Positions 49,212 through 59,463 of a stretch of DNA of 64,000 bases are shown here, piece after piece. Position 1 is the first letter of the stretch, and every line of letters begins with the position of its first letter. The DNA lies in NCBI GenBank assembly GCA_009746045.1, contig RPFO01000104.1, positions 6,012,395 to 6,076,394 of the forward strand. The letters are read 5' to 3'. The notes under the pieces were generated by a model. It was given only the letters and a program-made list of their open reading frames with translations. It ran no database searches and was not told the DNA's origin. This DNA is from Mesostigma viride (lineage: Eukaryota; Streptophyta; Mesostigmatophyceae; Mesostigmatales; Mesostigmataceae). The translations under genes were made by a program, and so were the position numbers.

Positions 49212-49405
49212 AAACGTCGTAGTGTGGGGGCCGATATCTATCGTACCGCTGATGCCTACTGCAGTACCGAATCTCGCCTTAACGATATTCCAACCGGGCT
49301 TTTTTTCCCTTCTGGCACTTTCGTTTGGCCTTCTGGTATCAACTCCGGTATTTGGAAATACCCGTGTCACCACACTGGGATTCGAACCCCCGACTTACGA
49401 GGTCT
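49212..49405. other. Spacer with tRNA-like B box between the two MITEs
   Basis: No gene recognised. At 49379-49392 the minus strand reads GGGGTTCGAATCCC, matching the T-arm/B-box consensus, and the upstream half would lie across MITE B. I could not fold a convincing cloverleaf. Confidence 0.35.
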
Positions 49406-49407
49406 TA

Positions 49408-49617
49408 GTTATTATAAATAGTGACGGAACCTTTTTGCCACTTGGCAATTAGGTCCGTCACTATTTATCCGGCGAAAACCACTCGCCGGCATCAATTCCG
49501 CGCCACGTTCACGTGAACTTAACGCGGAATAGATGCCGGCGAGTGGTTTTCGCCGGATAAATAGTGACGGACCTAATTGCCAAGTGGCAAAAAGGTTCCG
49601 TCACTATTTATAATAAC
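49408..49617. mobile_element. Palindromic MITE B (TA target)
   Basis: 210 bp, same family and length as MITE A but with its centre in the opposite orientation. Flanked by TA (49406-49407, 49618-49619). Confidence 0.85.
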
Positions 49618-49660
49618 TACCATGCCGTGGAGAGAGCGCTCTGTGGCCTGCCCACCTGCG

Positions 49661-50231
49661 TGTTACGTCTTGGATATCTACCTCCACCTCTACCTCTAAT
49701 GGGCCTGATACTACCTAAACTGGTCAGGCCTCCTCTACTCAAACCTCTGGCGAAAGACGAACGTGACGGAGCTGATCTCAATGCATTAACATATGTGTTA
49801 CTATAATACGCCATACAACCATTTACCAAAACCCGTTTACTCCAGGAATAGAGGAAGGAAACACAACTACACTGCCGTGACCCAAGCCTAAATGTGTTAA
49901 TTCATTTAACACACGCCGAGTGCACACACGAGGGGTAGAACGTGCATAAATGGTCACCAACGGTCCAACACGCTCGGGCCGACATGGCCCTCGCCTACAG
50001 ATGCACGCTGGTCCACTACATCTACAGATGCACGCTGGTCCACTACATTACCAAAGGATCAGGACCACTAGTAAAGTACGCGGCGCGGCGCCCCAAAGGC
50101 ACCCAATGTACCACGGTACTGTTACGAGGACAATAGTGTCCCGGTAGGAGCTACACGTAAACCTAGGGACAACCGAGGCAAAAGACCTAATTTACGTCCG
50201 TAACTACAACGAATTGTTACGCGACGTAACA
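49661..50231 (-). repeat. Gypsy 3' LTR
   Basis: 571 bp, ends TGTTACG...CGTAACA. Differs from the 5' LTR by few changes, including short indels (for example CATGG near 63371 and AGT near 63787 in the other copy). Contains a duplicated ACAGATGCACGCTGGTCCAC segment (about 49996 and 50025). Confidence 0.9.
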
Positions 50232-50250
50232 CCTCCCCCCCACAAAGGTA
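50232..50250 (-). other. Gypsy polypurine tract
   Basis: The minus strand reads CCTTTGTGGGGGGGAGG directly before the 3' LTR start TGTTACG. Confidence 0.7.
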
Positions 50251-50599
50251 GGGAGCCCTCTCCCTACGCACAGGGAGGAAAACAAGGGGTAGGAAACCTA
50301 ATGCACCCAGCACACACCAACACAATCGGCAGACCATCCAAGATACAAGGCACCAACGTATTAACTCGGTCTCCACCACCACGCCGGGAGGTGTAGGGTT
50401 AGCCAGCACCAAGCCTGGTGGTAGGTTCCCCTAACTGCCTGGAACAAAGTCCTTGCCGGGGGGACGGCACTGGGCAGGACACACAGAGTAAACAAATCAG
50501 TACCAAGGACCAAGAACGACCAGTCAACTGGCCAGAACGTGAGGGCGACTCTATATACCGGAGGGACAACACCCTCAGGTCGGGCCTAAGGCCCTCTAT
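50251..50599 (-). other. Gypsy 3' untranslated region
   Basis: No gene recognised between the extra ORF stop and the polypurine tract. Confidence 0.4.
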
Positions 50600-52921
50600 C
50601 TAATGGCCATCCGTCTGGTAGGTACCACGGGAGGCCAGCAGGACATCCAGGTACGCCTGGTAGTGAGACACATCCTCAGCATTGTCGTGCCTATCTACAG
50701 TGAGGAAAACATCGGCCCACACGCCGTCAGGAAAAAGACCCAGGAAGGCCCAGTAATACCTATGCTGCGTAAGAACGACCTGGCCCCGGGCCCAGTCCAG
50801 GAAACCACAGGCAAAGAGGCGTAGGAAAGGCTCTACCGCGATCAGGCAGAGAGCCCGCAGGAGCAGGCGATGGTACCGGATCCGAGGGCGCATACCCGTC
50901 GGGAAAAACAGATCTACCAGGGGCTCCACGTTGGACGGCCACAACCGGATATGCCGAATCTCGCGGGAGCGCCACCGGCGGGCACACTGTCGCGACCCGA
51001 ACGTCTCGAGGTAGTCGCTAGCCCGGGGAGGAGGATGACCCCGAGAGTCCAAACCCTGGCCCGGGATGGGCGCTGGACGACGGGCATCCCACTCTAGGAT
51101 GGGCTGAAGGACCGTGCTGTACGTGGCACCCGGCACCGCAGGAAACTCTACCGTAAGGGCATCTGAGGCCATAATGCCCAGAGGCGGAGGGTAAGCCCAC
51201 TGGAACCCGCCGTAGGTGTCCAAGTCATTGTGGCGCCTAGCCCAGCGATACAGGACGCGCCGAACCAGGATCTCACCCTGGAACACCGGATCAGCTAAAA
51301 TAACCATGTCGAAAGGAGGCCGATCAGTCTCAACTGGTAGGCCACGGTCCCGCGGCGCCCGACACACCTGGGAGAACCCGTAGGACATGGGCGAAATGGC
51401 AAGCTCGGCGGAGGCGCGCGGCAGGTCACACTGGCGGCAAGCGAGCGCAGACATACCATACCCAAAGACAGGCGTGTCGCGCGACTCCGGAGTCGCATGC
51501 ACCACAGAAGGGGCCCGATCCCGATCGCCCTCTGACAACTCCCGAAGGGAATCGGCAGCGCGGGTGGCGCGCGGGTCAGAGCCACTGGACCGAACAACCG
51601 CAGCCAAAGACCGCGGGGCCGAAGGGACAGGGGCCGACGAAGGGGTAGGAACCGGCACAGGCGCAGACGGCGCCGGTACAACAGGGGGCCGCGTCGGACC
51701 CGATGCCGCAGGGGGTCGCGACGGACCCGCCTCCGCAACTGGCGCGCCGGTCTCTGGGGGCGGAGCACCACCAGGCCACATGTTGAAAATAGGGCCCGTG
51801 GGGACAGGCAATCCGGCATACGACTGGTTACCGTCCAAGCTCCAGTCAGGCACCGGGATCCTCTGCGGAGGACCGCCCTCCCAAAGCCTGGGAAGACCGC
51901 CCGGGTCGCTGAAGAAACCCCGCGAGGGCGGCGCTGACGTGGTGGGCGGCTCGGACGCGGCGGCGACGGGCGCGGCCGCTGGGACGGTGGACTCGCGCCG
52001 AGGCGCAGGTACGTCAGTAGCAGGCGCAGAGGTAGCCGAAGGCGTAGGAGCCGCAGCAACAGAGGGAGCCGCAGCCGCCGAGGGCTCGCGCGGCACAGAC
52101 GGACCCGTAGACGCCGAGGCGACCGAAGGGGAAGGGGGCACAGCTGCGGCAGACACCCCACCTGGCGTGGCTGGAGCGTGCGCCTGGGCCGCCATGAAGG
52201 CCCCGAAGGCCGCCGTCAGGGACTGGATCTGCGCCTGCATCGCAGAAACTGTCGCCGAAAGAGGATCAGGCTCACGACCAGAGCCCAAAGGGGTAGGCTC
52301 CACCGATGCGCACAGGACCGACCTCGGTGAAGACGGGACAGGGGAAGGCGCCGACACTGAAGAGGAGGACGCCGCAGGGGAGGCCGAATACTCAGGAGAA
52401 TACTGTGCCTCTACCGGCGCGTCCGTAGGAGTAGGGTCGCCCAATCCTACGCCCGCTGTCTGGTCTGCTATCTCCATGAACTCTACTGCCCGTAGAAGGT
52501 CGCAGGGGTTCTCATCTATTTCCGCATCACCCTCGGCCGGAAGCCAGGGGAAACATCCCGTAGGCAGGAGCGGCCCACAGGGGTAGAAAGGTAGGAAAAC
52601 ACCCGGGGCACTGGAGAACCGCAGCTATCTGTCCCAAGGCTGGACAGCTGGAGCCACATTCTAACAAACAGTGCCCGGCATCGTCGAACCCGTGCAAAAC
52701 AAGCTGATGCGGTTCAGCAGGGGAGGGACCGTACCACGTGACCCCGAAGAGAGCCGCCCTGACTAAACCCGATGCTGGGCCTGGAGGGCCGGATGCACGA
52801 CGCCACCCGGGAAACTGGACCGTGACACCCAACGGCCCGGAAGGGCCTCGAAGTACAGCTCAGGGTCCGGTAGGGGCAGGGACGGCAGCGGGCTCTCAGC
52901 CGGAGGGGTAGGCTCTGACAT
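50600..52921 (-). CDS. Extra large ORF between pol and 3' LTR of the chromovirus
   Basis: A clean frame of 625 codons (52477-50600) preceded by two further in-register pieces back to an ATG at 52921 (MSEPTPPAESPLPS), with two compensating frame changes near 52830 and 52550. N-terminal piece has a Cys/Trp-containing block (VTVQFPGWRRASG, VLHGFDDAGHCLLECG), then a roughly 300-residue Pro/Ala/Ser-rich linker, then a globular-looking C-terminal domain of about 250 residues (ALACRQCDLPRASAELAIS, VRRVLYRWARRHNDLDTYGG, FLRLFACGFLDWARGQVVLT, DVSHYQAYLDVLLASRG). No signal peptide, membrane anchor or known domain recognised. It occupies the env position but does not look like an envelope protein. Confidence 0.6.
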
Positions 52922-53047
52922 GACGGCTGCGGAGGGGAGGGGACAACCAACCACCCGTCGACAGCAGACATAACATAAGAGAGGAGAAGGCCTACAACTA
53001 GAGCTTGTGCAGGGTTTTATATTCCTGCAGCAGGCGACTACACCCAT

Positions 53048-53257
53048 CTAGCTCACTCTCCGTATACCAACCTTATCTACTTCACTACGAGCATACATCC
53101 ACTTCACTTTATACTGACGCTGGGTACCGCGGCCCTTTTTGATATCTCTATGGGCCACGATGCTTTCTACTTCGTCTTCTACTTCCCCAGTGTCAGGGTT
53201 ATGCTCTAAAGGGGCAGGCGCTAGCTCTCTACGCGAACGTACTAGGGTGGTACAGTT
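53048..53257 (-). pseudogene. Chromodomain at the end of gypsy pol
   Basis: Minus strand reads EVEDEVESIVAHRDIKKGRG then TQRQYKVKWMYA, the first two strands of a chromodomain (E-V-E-x-I ... Y-x-V-K-W), ending at TAG 53048. It is in the same frame as pol after a TGA at 53258-53260. Between them another frame encodes HSNTFHRSQLKLYHPS (53240-53288), the canonical gypsy linker, so two compensating indels, not readthrough, explain the stop. Chromodomains target integration to histone marks. Confidence 0.7.
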
Positions 53258-56068
53258 TCAGCTGGCTCCTATGGAAGGTGTTTGAATGTGTCTGCCAAGA
53301 GGTAGGGATATCGACTTTATATAGAAATTTCCTACTCTAGACAACACATGGAAGGGTCCTAAGAAGGCGGGCCTAAGTTTGACCTTAAGTTCTGCTTCAA
53401 ACTTATGAGCAAAACGGCCAACACGGGGGCCTTCTACTAATACTAGATCTCCTATTTCTATCTCAGGTGCTCTTCTATCTAAGGAGGCACGCAACCTAGC
53501 AAGGTACTTAGACTGAGCTTTTTGGTACCCTGAGATCGCGTGGTCATGAGCAGTTTTCATTCTATCTAGTAAGGACTGTACACCTTCTACAGTATCTCGG
53601 GACACATCATCCTTGTCCCGTAGAGGACTAGCTAAGAGAGAGGTAGGGGTAAGGGGCTGTCTACCAGTATCTAAGAAGAAGGGCGTATATCCATGCGCAG
53701 CTTGGGGACAATTGTTGAGGGAGAACTCTACCAAACATAAATAATCCTCCCAATCACTACCCGAGCCATTAACATAGTGCCTAAGCGCTTCTTCTACTAC
53801 CCTATTAAGACGCTCTACTAAATGAGAGGAGGAGGAGTGGTAGGCAGTACCGTAGGTAACCTTGGTACCGATGGCAGCGAAAAACTGCTGCCAAAAATCT
53901 GAGGTAAATAATTTATCCTTATCACTAATAAACTGCCTACTCAATCCATGATATCTGTATACATTATTGAGGTATAGGCGTGCGCAATCACGTGCTGTGA
54001 GTTCTAAAGGACACGGCACAAGATGGCACATACGAGTAAAACGATCTATGAACACAAGGATTTGGGCATTGCCCCTATCATTCTTTCTAAAAGGTCCTAC
54101 AAAATCCATCATGATAGAATCCCAAGGCATGATGGGGTCAGGCAAGGTCCTAGGTTCTGCTATCTGTCCTACATTATTGGGTTTCATTTCCTGGCAAGAT
54201 TGACAAGTTCTAACATACTCATCTACATCCTTATAAAGGGAAGGCCAGTAATAAGAGCGGGCTACTAGGTCCCGTACCCGTTTACCACCCTGATGAGCAG
54301 CTAAGTCATGCAACTCAAAGAGCAAGGAGGAGCGACAGATAGGAGGGACATACAGGCGCCATTGAGGGGGAGAATCTGCTATCTGCACATATAAAAACCC
54401 ACCTACAAATTTACAAGGGTGCTTGCCTAATTGTTGGGGATGTGCAGCAATGGCAGCTAATGCTTCCGGCTCAGTGGCCGTAAATCTACTAATAAGGCGT
54501 TCAAGATCAGAGGTAGGCATCGCTACAGAGGTATCCAGAACAGGTTTAAAGAGATCTCCTACCGCCTTGCCAAAGAGAAGGGGAGGTCCTAGAGGGACTA
54601 CGTTTTCATAAGACTTTCCTGACCTAGTCGCTATATGGCTAAGCGGTATAGAAATTTTATTTTTCCCCTCCCCCCCCACCGAGGCCACGGGAAGGGCCTC
54701 ACACGGGAGAGAGAGTCCTACGTGAGAAAGGAGATCAGGCATGCGAACAGCTGTATGAAAGAGGTAGGCATAGGATTCATCATCAGGTAGTTCACCATAA
54801 GGGGTTACACCCATAGTAGTAGGAACTAGAGTAGTATTGAGAACATCAAGGTCCTCGAAAAAGGAATAGTCTGCACGACGAGAGAGTGCATCTGGTACTA
54901 TGTTATCTACACCCTTGACATACTGAAGTTTAAAAGGGGAAAACTGTGCTAAAAATTCCATCCAGCGCGCTTGCCGAGGGGTAAGGTTGGGTTGGGAGAG
55001 AAGATGGGTAAGGGGACGATGATCCGTTTGGATAACTAACCTATAAGGATCTAGCTCACAGGGTTCATTCAGGCAGACATCAAATTGAGCACCTTTAAGA
55101 AAGTGCTGCCACGCGTGGCAACAATACACCACAGCTAAGAGTTCCTGCTGGTGTACGGGATAGTTACGCTCCGCAGGGAGCATTGTCCTAGAGATATACT
55201 CAATTGGCTGTAAGCCCTGACCCTGATCCTGGAGAAGGACACCACCTATAGCTACTTTACTAGCATCTGTAGCCACAACAAAGGGTTTAGTAGTATCCGG
55301 TAGGATGAGTACAGGAGGGGAAAGGAGTAGGGATTTTAGGCACTGAAAAGCCGACTGACATTCACTACTCCAAACAAAGGGGATATCCTTCTTTAATAAA
55401 TGATTAATAGGGGCTGCTATAGTTGCGAAACGCGGGATAAAACGCCTATAGTAAGAAGCAATTCCTAGAAAACTACGTACACCTTTAACGTCGGTAGGAG
55501 TAGGCCATTCCTGAATTGACTTAGTTTTATCCGGGTCGGTAGCGACCCCGGCATCTGACAGAACGTGCCCTAAAAATGGGACACTCCTACCCGAACGAAC
55601 TTTAGCACGGCGCGCCCACAAAGAATTTTCAGCCATTATTTCTAATACTTTCTTTAAATCACGTAGGTGCGTTTCAAAATCAGGAGAGTAAATAAGAATA
55701 TCATCTAAGTAAGCTTGAGCACAAGAACGGTCATGCTCAGATAAAGAAACAGAGGAGAAGGAAGGATCCTTTAAATCAGAGGACACCTGAGGAAGGTGAG
55801 AATTTCCCATAACAGGTCTAAGCACTTCATTCATTAACATTTGAAAAGAGGCAGGCGAGTTACAGAGTCCCATAGCCGCTACTCTAAACTGGTAATGACC
55901 AAAAGGGGTAGCAAAGGCGGTTTTATGGCAATCCTCAGGAGCTATCCGCAACTGCCAAAAACCATCCGCACAATCCAGTACTGTGAAACAAGTGGAACCT
56001 TTAACCTTATTAAATATATCATCAATACGAGGTAGAGGGTATTTAGACTTCACAGTAATATCATTCAA
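53258..56068 (-). CDS. Gypsy pol: RT, RNase H, integrase
   Basis: 936 codons in one frame. RT: PLPRIDDIFNKVKGSTCFTV, FGHYQFRVAAMGLCNSPASF, YLDDILIYSP (about 55692-55709). RNase H: VATDASKVAIGGVL, AERNYPVHQQELLAV, IQTDHRPLTHLL. Linker, then integrase: HDLAAHQGGKRVRDL ... CQSC zinc motif, Asp in MMDFVGPF (about 54100), Asp in ISDKDKLFTS (about 53915), Glu in HLVERLNRVVEEAL (about 53810), and the GPF motif LRPAFLGPFHVL. The N-terminal RT part lies in the previous frame (56069 to about 56140: AGVLLVPKPNGKFRLV). A one-base loss near 56142 separates it from protease. Confidence 0.92.
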   Translation of the reverse strand: MNDITVKSKYPLPRIDDIFNKVKGSTCFTVLDCADGFWQLRIAPEDCHKTAFATPFGHYQFRVAAMGLCNSPASFQMLMNEVLRPVMGNSHLPQVSSDLKDPSFSSVSLSEHDRSCAQAYLDDILIYSPDFETHLRDLKKVLEIMAENSLWARRAKVRSGRSVPFLGHVLSDAGVATDPDKTKSIQEWPTPTDVKGVRSFLGIASYYRRFIPRFATIAAPINHLLKKDIPFVWSSECQSAFQCLKSLLLSPPVLILPDTTKPFVVATDASKVAIGGVLLQDQGQGLQPIEYISRTMLPAERNYPVHQQELLAVVYCCHAWQHFLKGAQFDVCLNEPCELDPYRLVIQTDHRPLTHLLSQPNLTPRQARWMEFLAQFSPFKLQYVKGVDNIVPDALSRRADYSFFEDLDVLNTTLVPTTMGVTPYGELPDDESYAYLFHTAVRMPDLLSHVGLSLPCEALPVASVGGEGKNKISIPLSHIATRSGKSYENVVPLGPPLLFGKAVGDLFKPVLDTSVAMPTSDLERLISRFTATEPEALAAIAAHPQQLGKHPCKFVGGFLYVQIADSPPQWRLYVPPICRSSLLFELHDLAAHQGGKRVRDLVARSYYWPSLYKDVDEYVRTCQSCQEMKPNNVGQIAEPRTLPDPIMPWDSIMMDFVGPFRKNDRGNAQILVFIDRFTRMCHLVPCPLELTARDCARLYLNNVYRYHGLSRQFISDKDKLFTSDFWQQFFAAIGTKVTYGTAYHSSSSHLVERLNRVVEEALRHYVNGSGSDWEDYLCLVEFSLNNCPQAAHGYTPFFLDTGRQPLTPTSLLASPLRDKDDVSRDTVEGVQSLLDRMKTAHDHAISGYQKAQSKYLARLRASLDRRAPEIEIGDLVLVEGPRVGRFAHKFEAELKVKLRPAFLGPFHVLSRVGNFYIKSISLPLGRHIQTPSIGAS

Positions 56069-56115
56069 CTTCCTATAATCAGTAACTAGGCGAAACTTGC
56101 CATTTGGCTTAGGAA

Positions 56116-56949
56116 CTAACAGGACACCAGCTGAGTAGGGGAGTTACTAGGCTCTATCAATCCTGCTTCTAATAATGACACTAAAATCTGTTTTAGTTCC
56201 TTTAACTCGGTAGGGCCCATTCTATACATCGGAGAGTGCGTAGGAACTGCACCGTCCTTGATAACTACACGGTGTAAAACAGAACGAGGAGGAGGATAAG
56301 AAGGAGTCTTTTCTTCAAAAACTTTTGAGGAATCTATCACAGCCATGTATCTTACTATTTCATTTTCAGTAAATCCCACTCCTATTGTATCCACTGTGTT
56401 TATATCTATATCCACACTATTATTAGTGATAGGTATCTCCTGTACTTCTAACTGAAGGAACATACATAATAAATATCCATATTCCTTTAATTCAGAACGC
56501 AACTCATCATTGGACATTAATACTTCAGGTATAGGTCTTACAGGAGGATCAACAGGTGTAGGAGGAGTAATATCTACCAAGGATAAATTTTCCAATCTAT
56601 AATGACGTTCCGGTACCCAGTAAGAGCTATCTGGAAACCAAATGACCATGGTATCATAATTAATAGTAATCTTATTATCCTGGTGCCAATCTAATCCTAG
56701 TAATACATCAGCGGTAGTGATAGGGCCTATAGTGGCCGTCAGGTTGACAGTACGTCCTTGTATAACCATGGGAAGGGACACCGTACCCGGGGAATGACTG
56801 GTGCGACCATCAGCATAATGAACAGTGACGGGTTTGGTGTGAGGGGTAGGGACTAGTCCTAAACGCCTAACTAGGGCCTCGCTCACAAAGGAGCTAGCCG
56901 CACCGCTATCTACCAACACAGAGACATTCAAGAGTTCATCAGCATGCAA
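56116..56949 (-). CDS. Gypsy aspartic protease and RT approach
   Basis: Frame contains VSVLVDSGAASSFVSEALVR (catalytic DSG), ADVLLGLDWHQDN (second protease motif), a variable linker, and PMYRMGPTELKELKQILVSL followed by EAGLIEPSNSP, the start of the RT domain. The next codons run out of frame; the following frame supplies the continuation, so the break is near 56142. Canonical gypsy position, before RT. Confidence 0.88.
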   Translation of the reverse strand: MHADELLNVSVLVDSGAASSFVSEALVRRLGLVPTPHTKPVTVHYADGRTSHSPGTVSLPMVIQGRTVNLTATIGPITTADVLLGLDWHQDNKITINYDTMVIWFPDSSYWVPERHYRLENLSLVDITPPTPVDPPVRPIPEVLMSNDELRSELKEYGYLLCMFLQLEVQEIPITNNSVDIDINTVDTIGVGFTENEIVRYMAVIDSSKVFEEKTPSYPPPRSVLHRVVIKDGAVPTHSPMYRMGPTELKELKQILVSLLEAGLIEPSNSPTQLVSC

Positions 56950-57105
56950 GAAGGGTCTACAACAGTGTGAGGGACGGTTAAACCACCATTCAAGAACATA
57001 AGAGGACGCACACGTAGTGGTAGGGAAGATTCAGCTCCTACAGAGGTTATAAAAACAGGCAGGCAAAAATTTTTATCTGGGGTACTATCTAAGGACCTGT
57101 CCAGG

Positions 57106-58500
57106 TTACCCCCGGCTGACAGGCCTACTGTTCCCCCTCCCCCCCAAATCCATAGGAACTAACCCCGAAGAAGACCCTGGCGAAAAAGCCACTGCTGGAG
57201 GGTCACGAGGGAGCGAAGAGGGTGCGGGAGCCTGATTATCATAGGGGAACCCTGGGGGTCCTGCCTGCACAGCATTCAGCCTACTAGGGGTAGCTGAGGG
57301 AATGCGTCCTGAAGTAGGACGAATAGGAGCACGCTGAGGGGTACGAGGAGGGCGAGCGTCGGGATGAGGGGGAGCACCCGAAAGGAACTTGGGGCACTCA
57401 CGTTTAAGATGACCTACTTCCTTACAATGATAGCATGTGATATGAGAGACATCAAGGGCTGAAAGGTCAGTAACACAGATATCTAATTCTTCTACATAGG
57501 AGTTCTCCTCCTCAGGGGTAAGGATAATATTATTAATACGGGAACGGGTAGGAAGAGAAGGGGTGGTGAAGAAATCTGCTACACGCAAGAGATGCTGGCG
57601 CACATGCTTGAGGGGCAGATCAGTAAAACGGTAGGCAGAGAACTGGCGCTTGACTTCACGTAATAAGGGTCTACTGAGGCCTTGGAGGAAGCGAGCACGT
57701 ACTTCTGCACCCGACAAATCCCTAATTCGTACCATCTGAGCATCAAACTCTTTCATATACTCCTTAAATGATTTAGTACCCTGCTGCAAGGTACCAAAGG
57801 CTAATCTATCCTGCCAATCTGAATCAGGAGGGACTAAATGGTTCTCTAAACGCTTAAACAATTCTGCTACAGAGTTAGGGTAGGCATGAGAGGCCAAAGA
57901 CTCACACTGAATGAGGTTAGCAAGCTCAGGAGTAATACAGGTTGTAAGATAGTGAGGAACTAATACAGCATCAGAGAGACGCCATCTATTATGATTCTGC
58001 CACGACTCTGTGTTCTGGGTAAGCAACATAATAAAGGTGAAAAACTGTTGAGGGGTAGACTTGACATCCAGCTTGGGAAGGTTAGCAAAGAGGGGAAGAG
58101 CAGGGGGCTTAGGGGGATTAGAAGAGTCAGTTTTTCCCATAGGGCCACTATCTTCCACTGCTACATAAGCGGGATAGAAGGAAGGAAGAGGAAAAGTCTT
58201 GGGTAGGGGTCTAGAAGGGGCCACCGTTTCAGGCTGGTGCCCATAAGAGAAGGGGACAGTATATTGCTCACGAAGAGAGGAATAGGCAAAATGATCATAA
58301 TTTCTATCATCTAGGGGCATGGTGCTGAAATCACTATTAACTTCTAAATCAGCCACACGGGTAGGGACCTGGGCTGCCTCATAGGCCGTCTCAGGGTAGG
58401 ACCAGGAAGCAGGTGGGTAAAAGGGAACTGCACTAGGGCGCCCAGAAGGACCGACAGGGGCAGAGGCACGACCCGTGTTAAAAGCAGGCATGGAAGGCAC
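57106..58500 (-). CDS. Gypsy gag
   Basis: 464 codons. Contains the retrotransposon gag core (SWQNHNRWRLSDAVLVPHYL, SDWQDRLAFGTLQQGTKSFK, EYMKEFDAQMVRIRDLSGAE, ARFLQGLSRPLLREVKRQF) and one CCHC zinc knuckle CYHCKEVGHLKREC, then a Pro-rich tail. The true N-terminus is probably at 58858 in another frame. Confidence 0.88.
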   Translation of the reverse strand: MPSMPAFNTGRASAPVGPSGRPSAVPFYPPASWSYPETAYEAAQVPTRVADLEVNSDFSTMPLDDRNYDHFAYSSLREQYTVPFSYGHQPETVAPSRPLPKTFPLPSFYPAYVAVEDSGPMGKTDSSNPPKPPALPLFANLPKLDVKSTPQQFFTFIMLLTQNTESWQNHNRWRLSDAVLVPHYLTTCITPELANLIQCESLASHAYPNSVAELFKRLENHLVPPDSDWQDRLAFGTLQQGTKSFKEYMKEFDAQMVRIRDLSGAEVRARFLQGLSRPLLREVKRQFSAYRFTDLPLKHVRQHLLRVADFFTTPSLPTRSRINNIILTPEEENSYVEELDICVTDLSALDVSHITCYHCKEVGHLKRECPKFLSGAPPHPDARPPRTPQRAPIRPTSGRIPSATPSRLNAVQAGPPGFPYDNQAPAPSSLPRDPPAVAFSPGSSSGLVPMDLGGRGNSRPVSRG

Positions 58501-58588
58501 AGGGTGGGAAGGAGGCCTAGCAACATTGTTAGTTAGTGAGGACCTGCTGGGGGTTGAGCCAAGGTTGCAGGAGGGGCAGGGGCCTGGT

Positions 58589-58858
58589 TCAGGGTAAGGG
58601 AAGGGTCATCACTAAATCTGACTGCATACGTTGACGTTGTTCATAGGTAGGAGGGGTAAGTGAGGGACGACGGCGACCACCAGCAACAGGAGAAGGAGGT
58701 GAGGTACGAAGATTACCTTGAGGAGTGAGATGGTGCACCGTTTCAAGTGAGTCCCGTCGGTTACCACGATTGTTGTTATGGTTGTTAGTATTATTATTAT
58801 TACTCATAGTAGGAGTATTGGTAGGTATAGGCGACATGTTACCACCCACTGGATCCAT
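58589..58858 (-). CDS. Gypsy gag, N-terminal segment
   Basis: ATG at 58858; MDPVGGNMSPIPTN then Asn-rich sequence and TPPTYEQRQRMQSDLVMTL. The downstream gag frame differs, and homopolymer-rich sequence near 58590-58610 is the likely frameshift site. Probably the beginning of gag. Confidence 0.55.
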   Translation of the reverse strand: MDPVGGNMSPIPTNTPTMSNNNNTNNHNNNRGNRRDSLETVHHLTPQGNLRTSPPSPVAGGRRRPSLTPPTYEQRQRMQSDLVMTLPLP

Positions 58859-58982
58859 TTTTAATTAAGTAAATGATTAGGAATCTAACTGAAAGCAACA
58901 AGGATAAAGGACAAGGCCTAATTTAAGGCAAGGAAAGAAAAGAAAAAGCTTTTAATGGCTTAAAAGAAGGAAACAATTTAAA

Positions 58983-59375
58983 TCAATCCTTTTTAACAAC
59001 AGTAATGGATAGGGAACCGAATTCTAAGGTGAGAGGAGTATCTAAGCTAGATGAGGATGCAGCCCGCTTAGGGGGAGACGAAGGAGGGGTAGCAAAATCT
59101 AGAGCTTCTACAGGAGGGCGACCGTGAGGAGTAGAACGTACGTGTAGGCCTAGATCTGATACACTATGGTCTATAAGGAATTGTTGAGCTTCCTCGAAGG
59201 TAACAAATTTCTTATACCTAATTACATTATATGTACGATTTTGCACTATCTTCCTAGCATCTGACCAAGAGAGGAAAATGGCTGACCATTGAGGGGTAAT
59301 AACTACGTAATATTTAGCTAAGCTATTATCACTAGATGAATGGGAAGGCGCAGTAAAAACACGACGTTGACTCAT
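58983..59375 (-). CDS. Small ORF with RNase H1 hybrid-binding-like (viroplasmin-type) domain
   Basis: 130 codons, ATG at 59375. Residues about 20-72 read KYYVVITPQWSAIFLSWSDA, RKIVQNRTYNVIRYKKFVTF, EEAQQFLIDH. The pattern Y-x-V ... I-x-L-S-W ... Y-K-K-F-x-T-x-E-E-A-x-x-F-L is that of the RNase H1 N-terminal hybrid-binding domain (the Cauli_VI / viroplasmin family), which binds RNA:DNA hybrids. A Ser/Pro-rich C-terminal tail follows. It lies just before gag inside the gypsy element, so it may help reverse transcription. Role inferred. Confidence 0.7.
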   Translation of the reverse strand: MSQRRVFTAPSHSSSDNSLAKYYVVITPQWSAIFLSWSDARKIVQNRTYNVIRYKKFVTFEEAQQFLIDHSVSDLGLHVRSTPHGRPPVEALDFATPPSSPPKRAASSSSLDTPLTLEFGSLSITVVKKD

Positions 59376-59463
59376 GGTAACTCACCTGGTGGGTCTTGTG
59401 ACGTCACGCTAGAAGAGGAAGGGGTAGGCGACTTATCTGGGCGATCTGGATCATCGAAAGCAG

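Noticed and set aside
49379..49420. tRNA-Thr or tRNA-Leu gene
   Set aside because: T-arm-like sequence is present, but spacing to any anticodon loop and the stem pairing do not fit a cloverleaf, even with MITE B removed.
51387..52586. 399-codon plus-strand frame
   Set aside because: Antisense to the extra gypsy ORF; Gly/Ala-rich mirror of its Pro/Ala linker, due to biased codon composition.
53258..53260. In-frame TGA between gypsy integrase and chromodomain as a second readthrough site
   Set aside because: The intervening sequence encodes the canonical NTFHxSQLK linker in another frame, so paired indels explain the stop.
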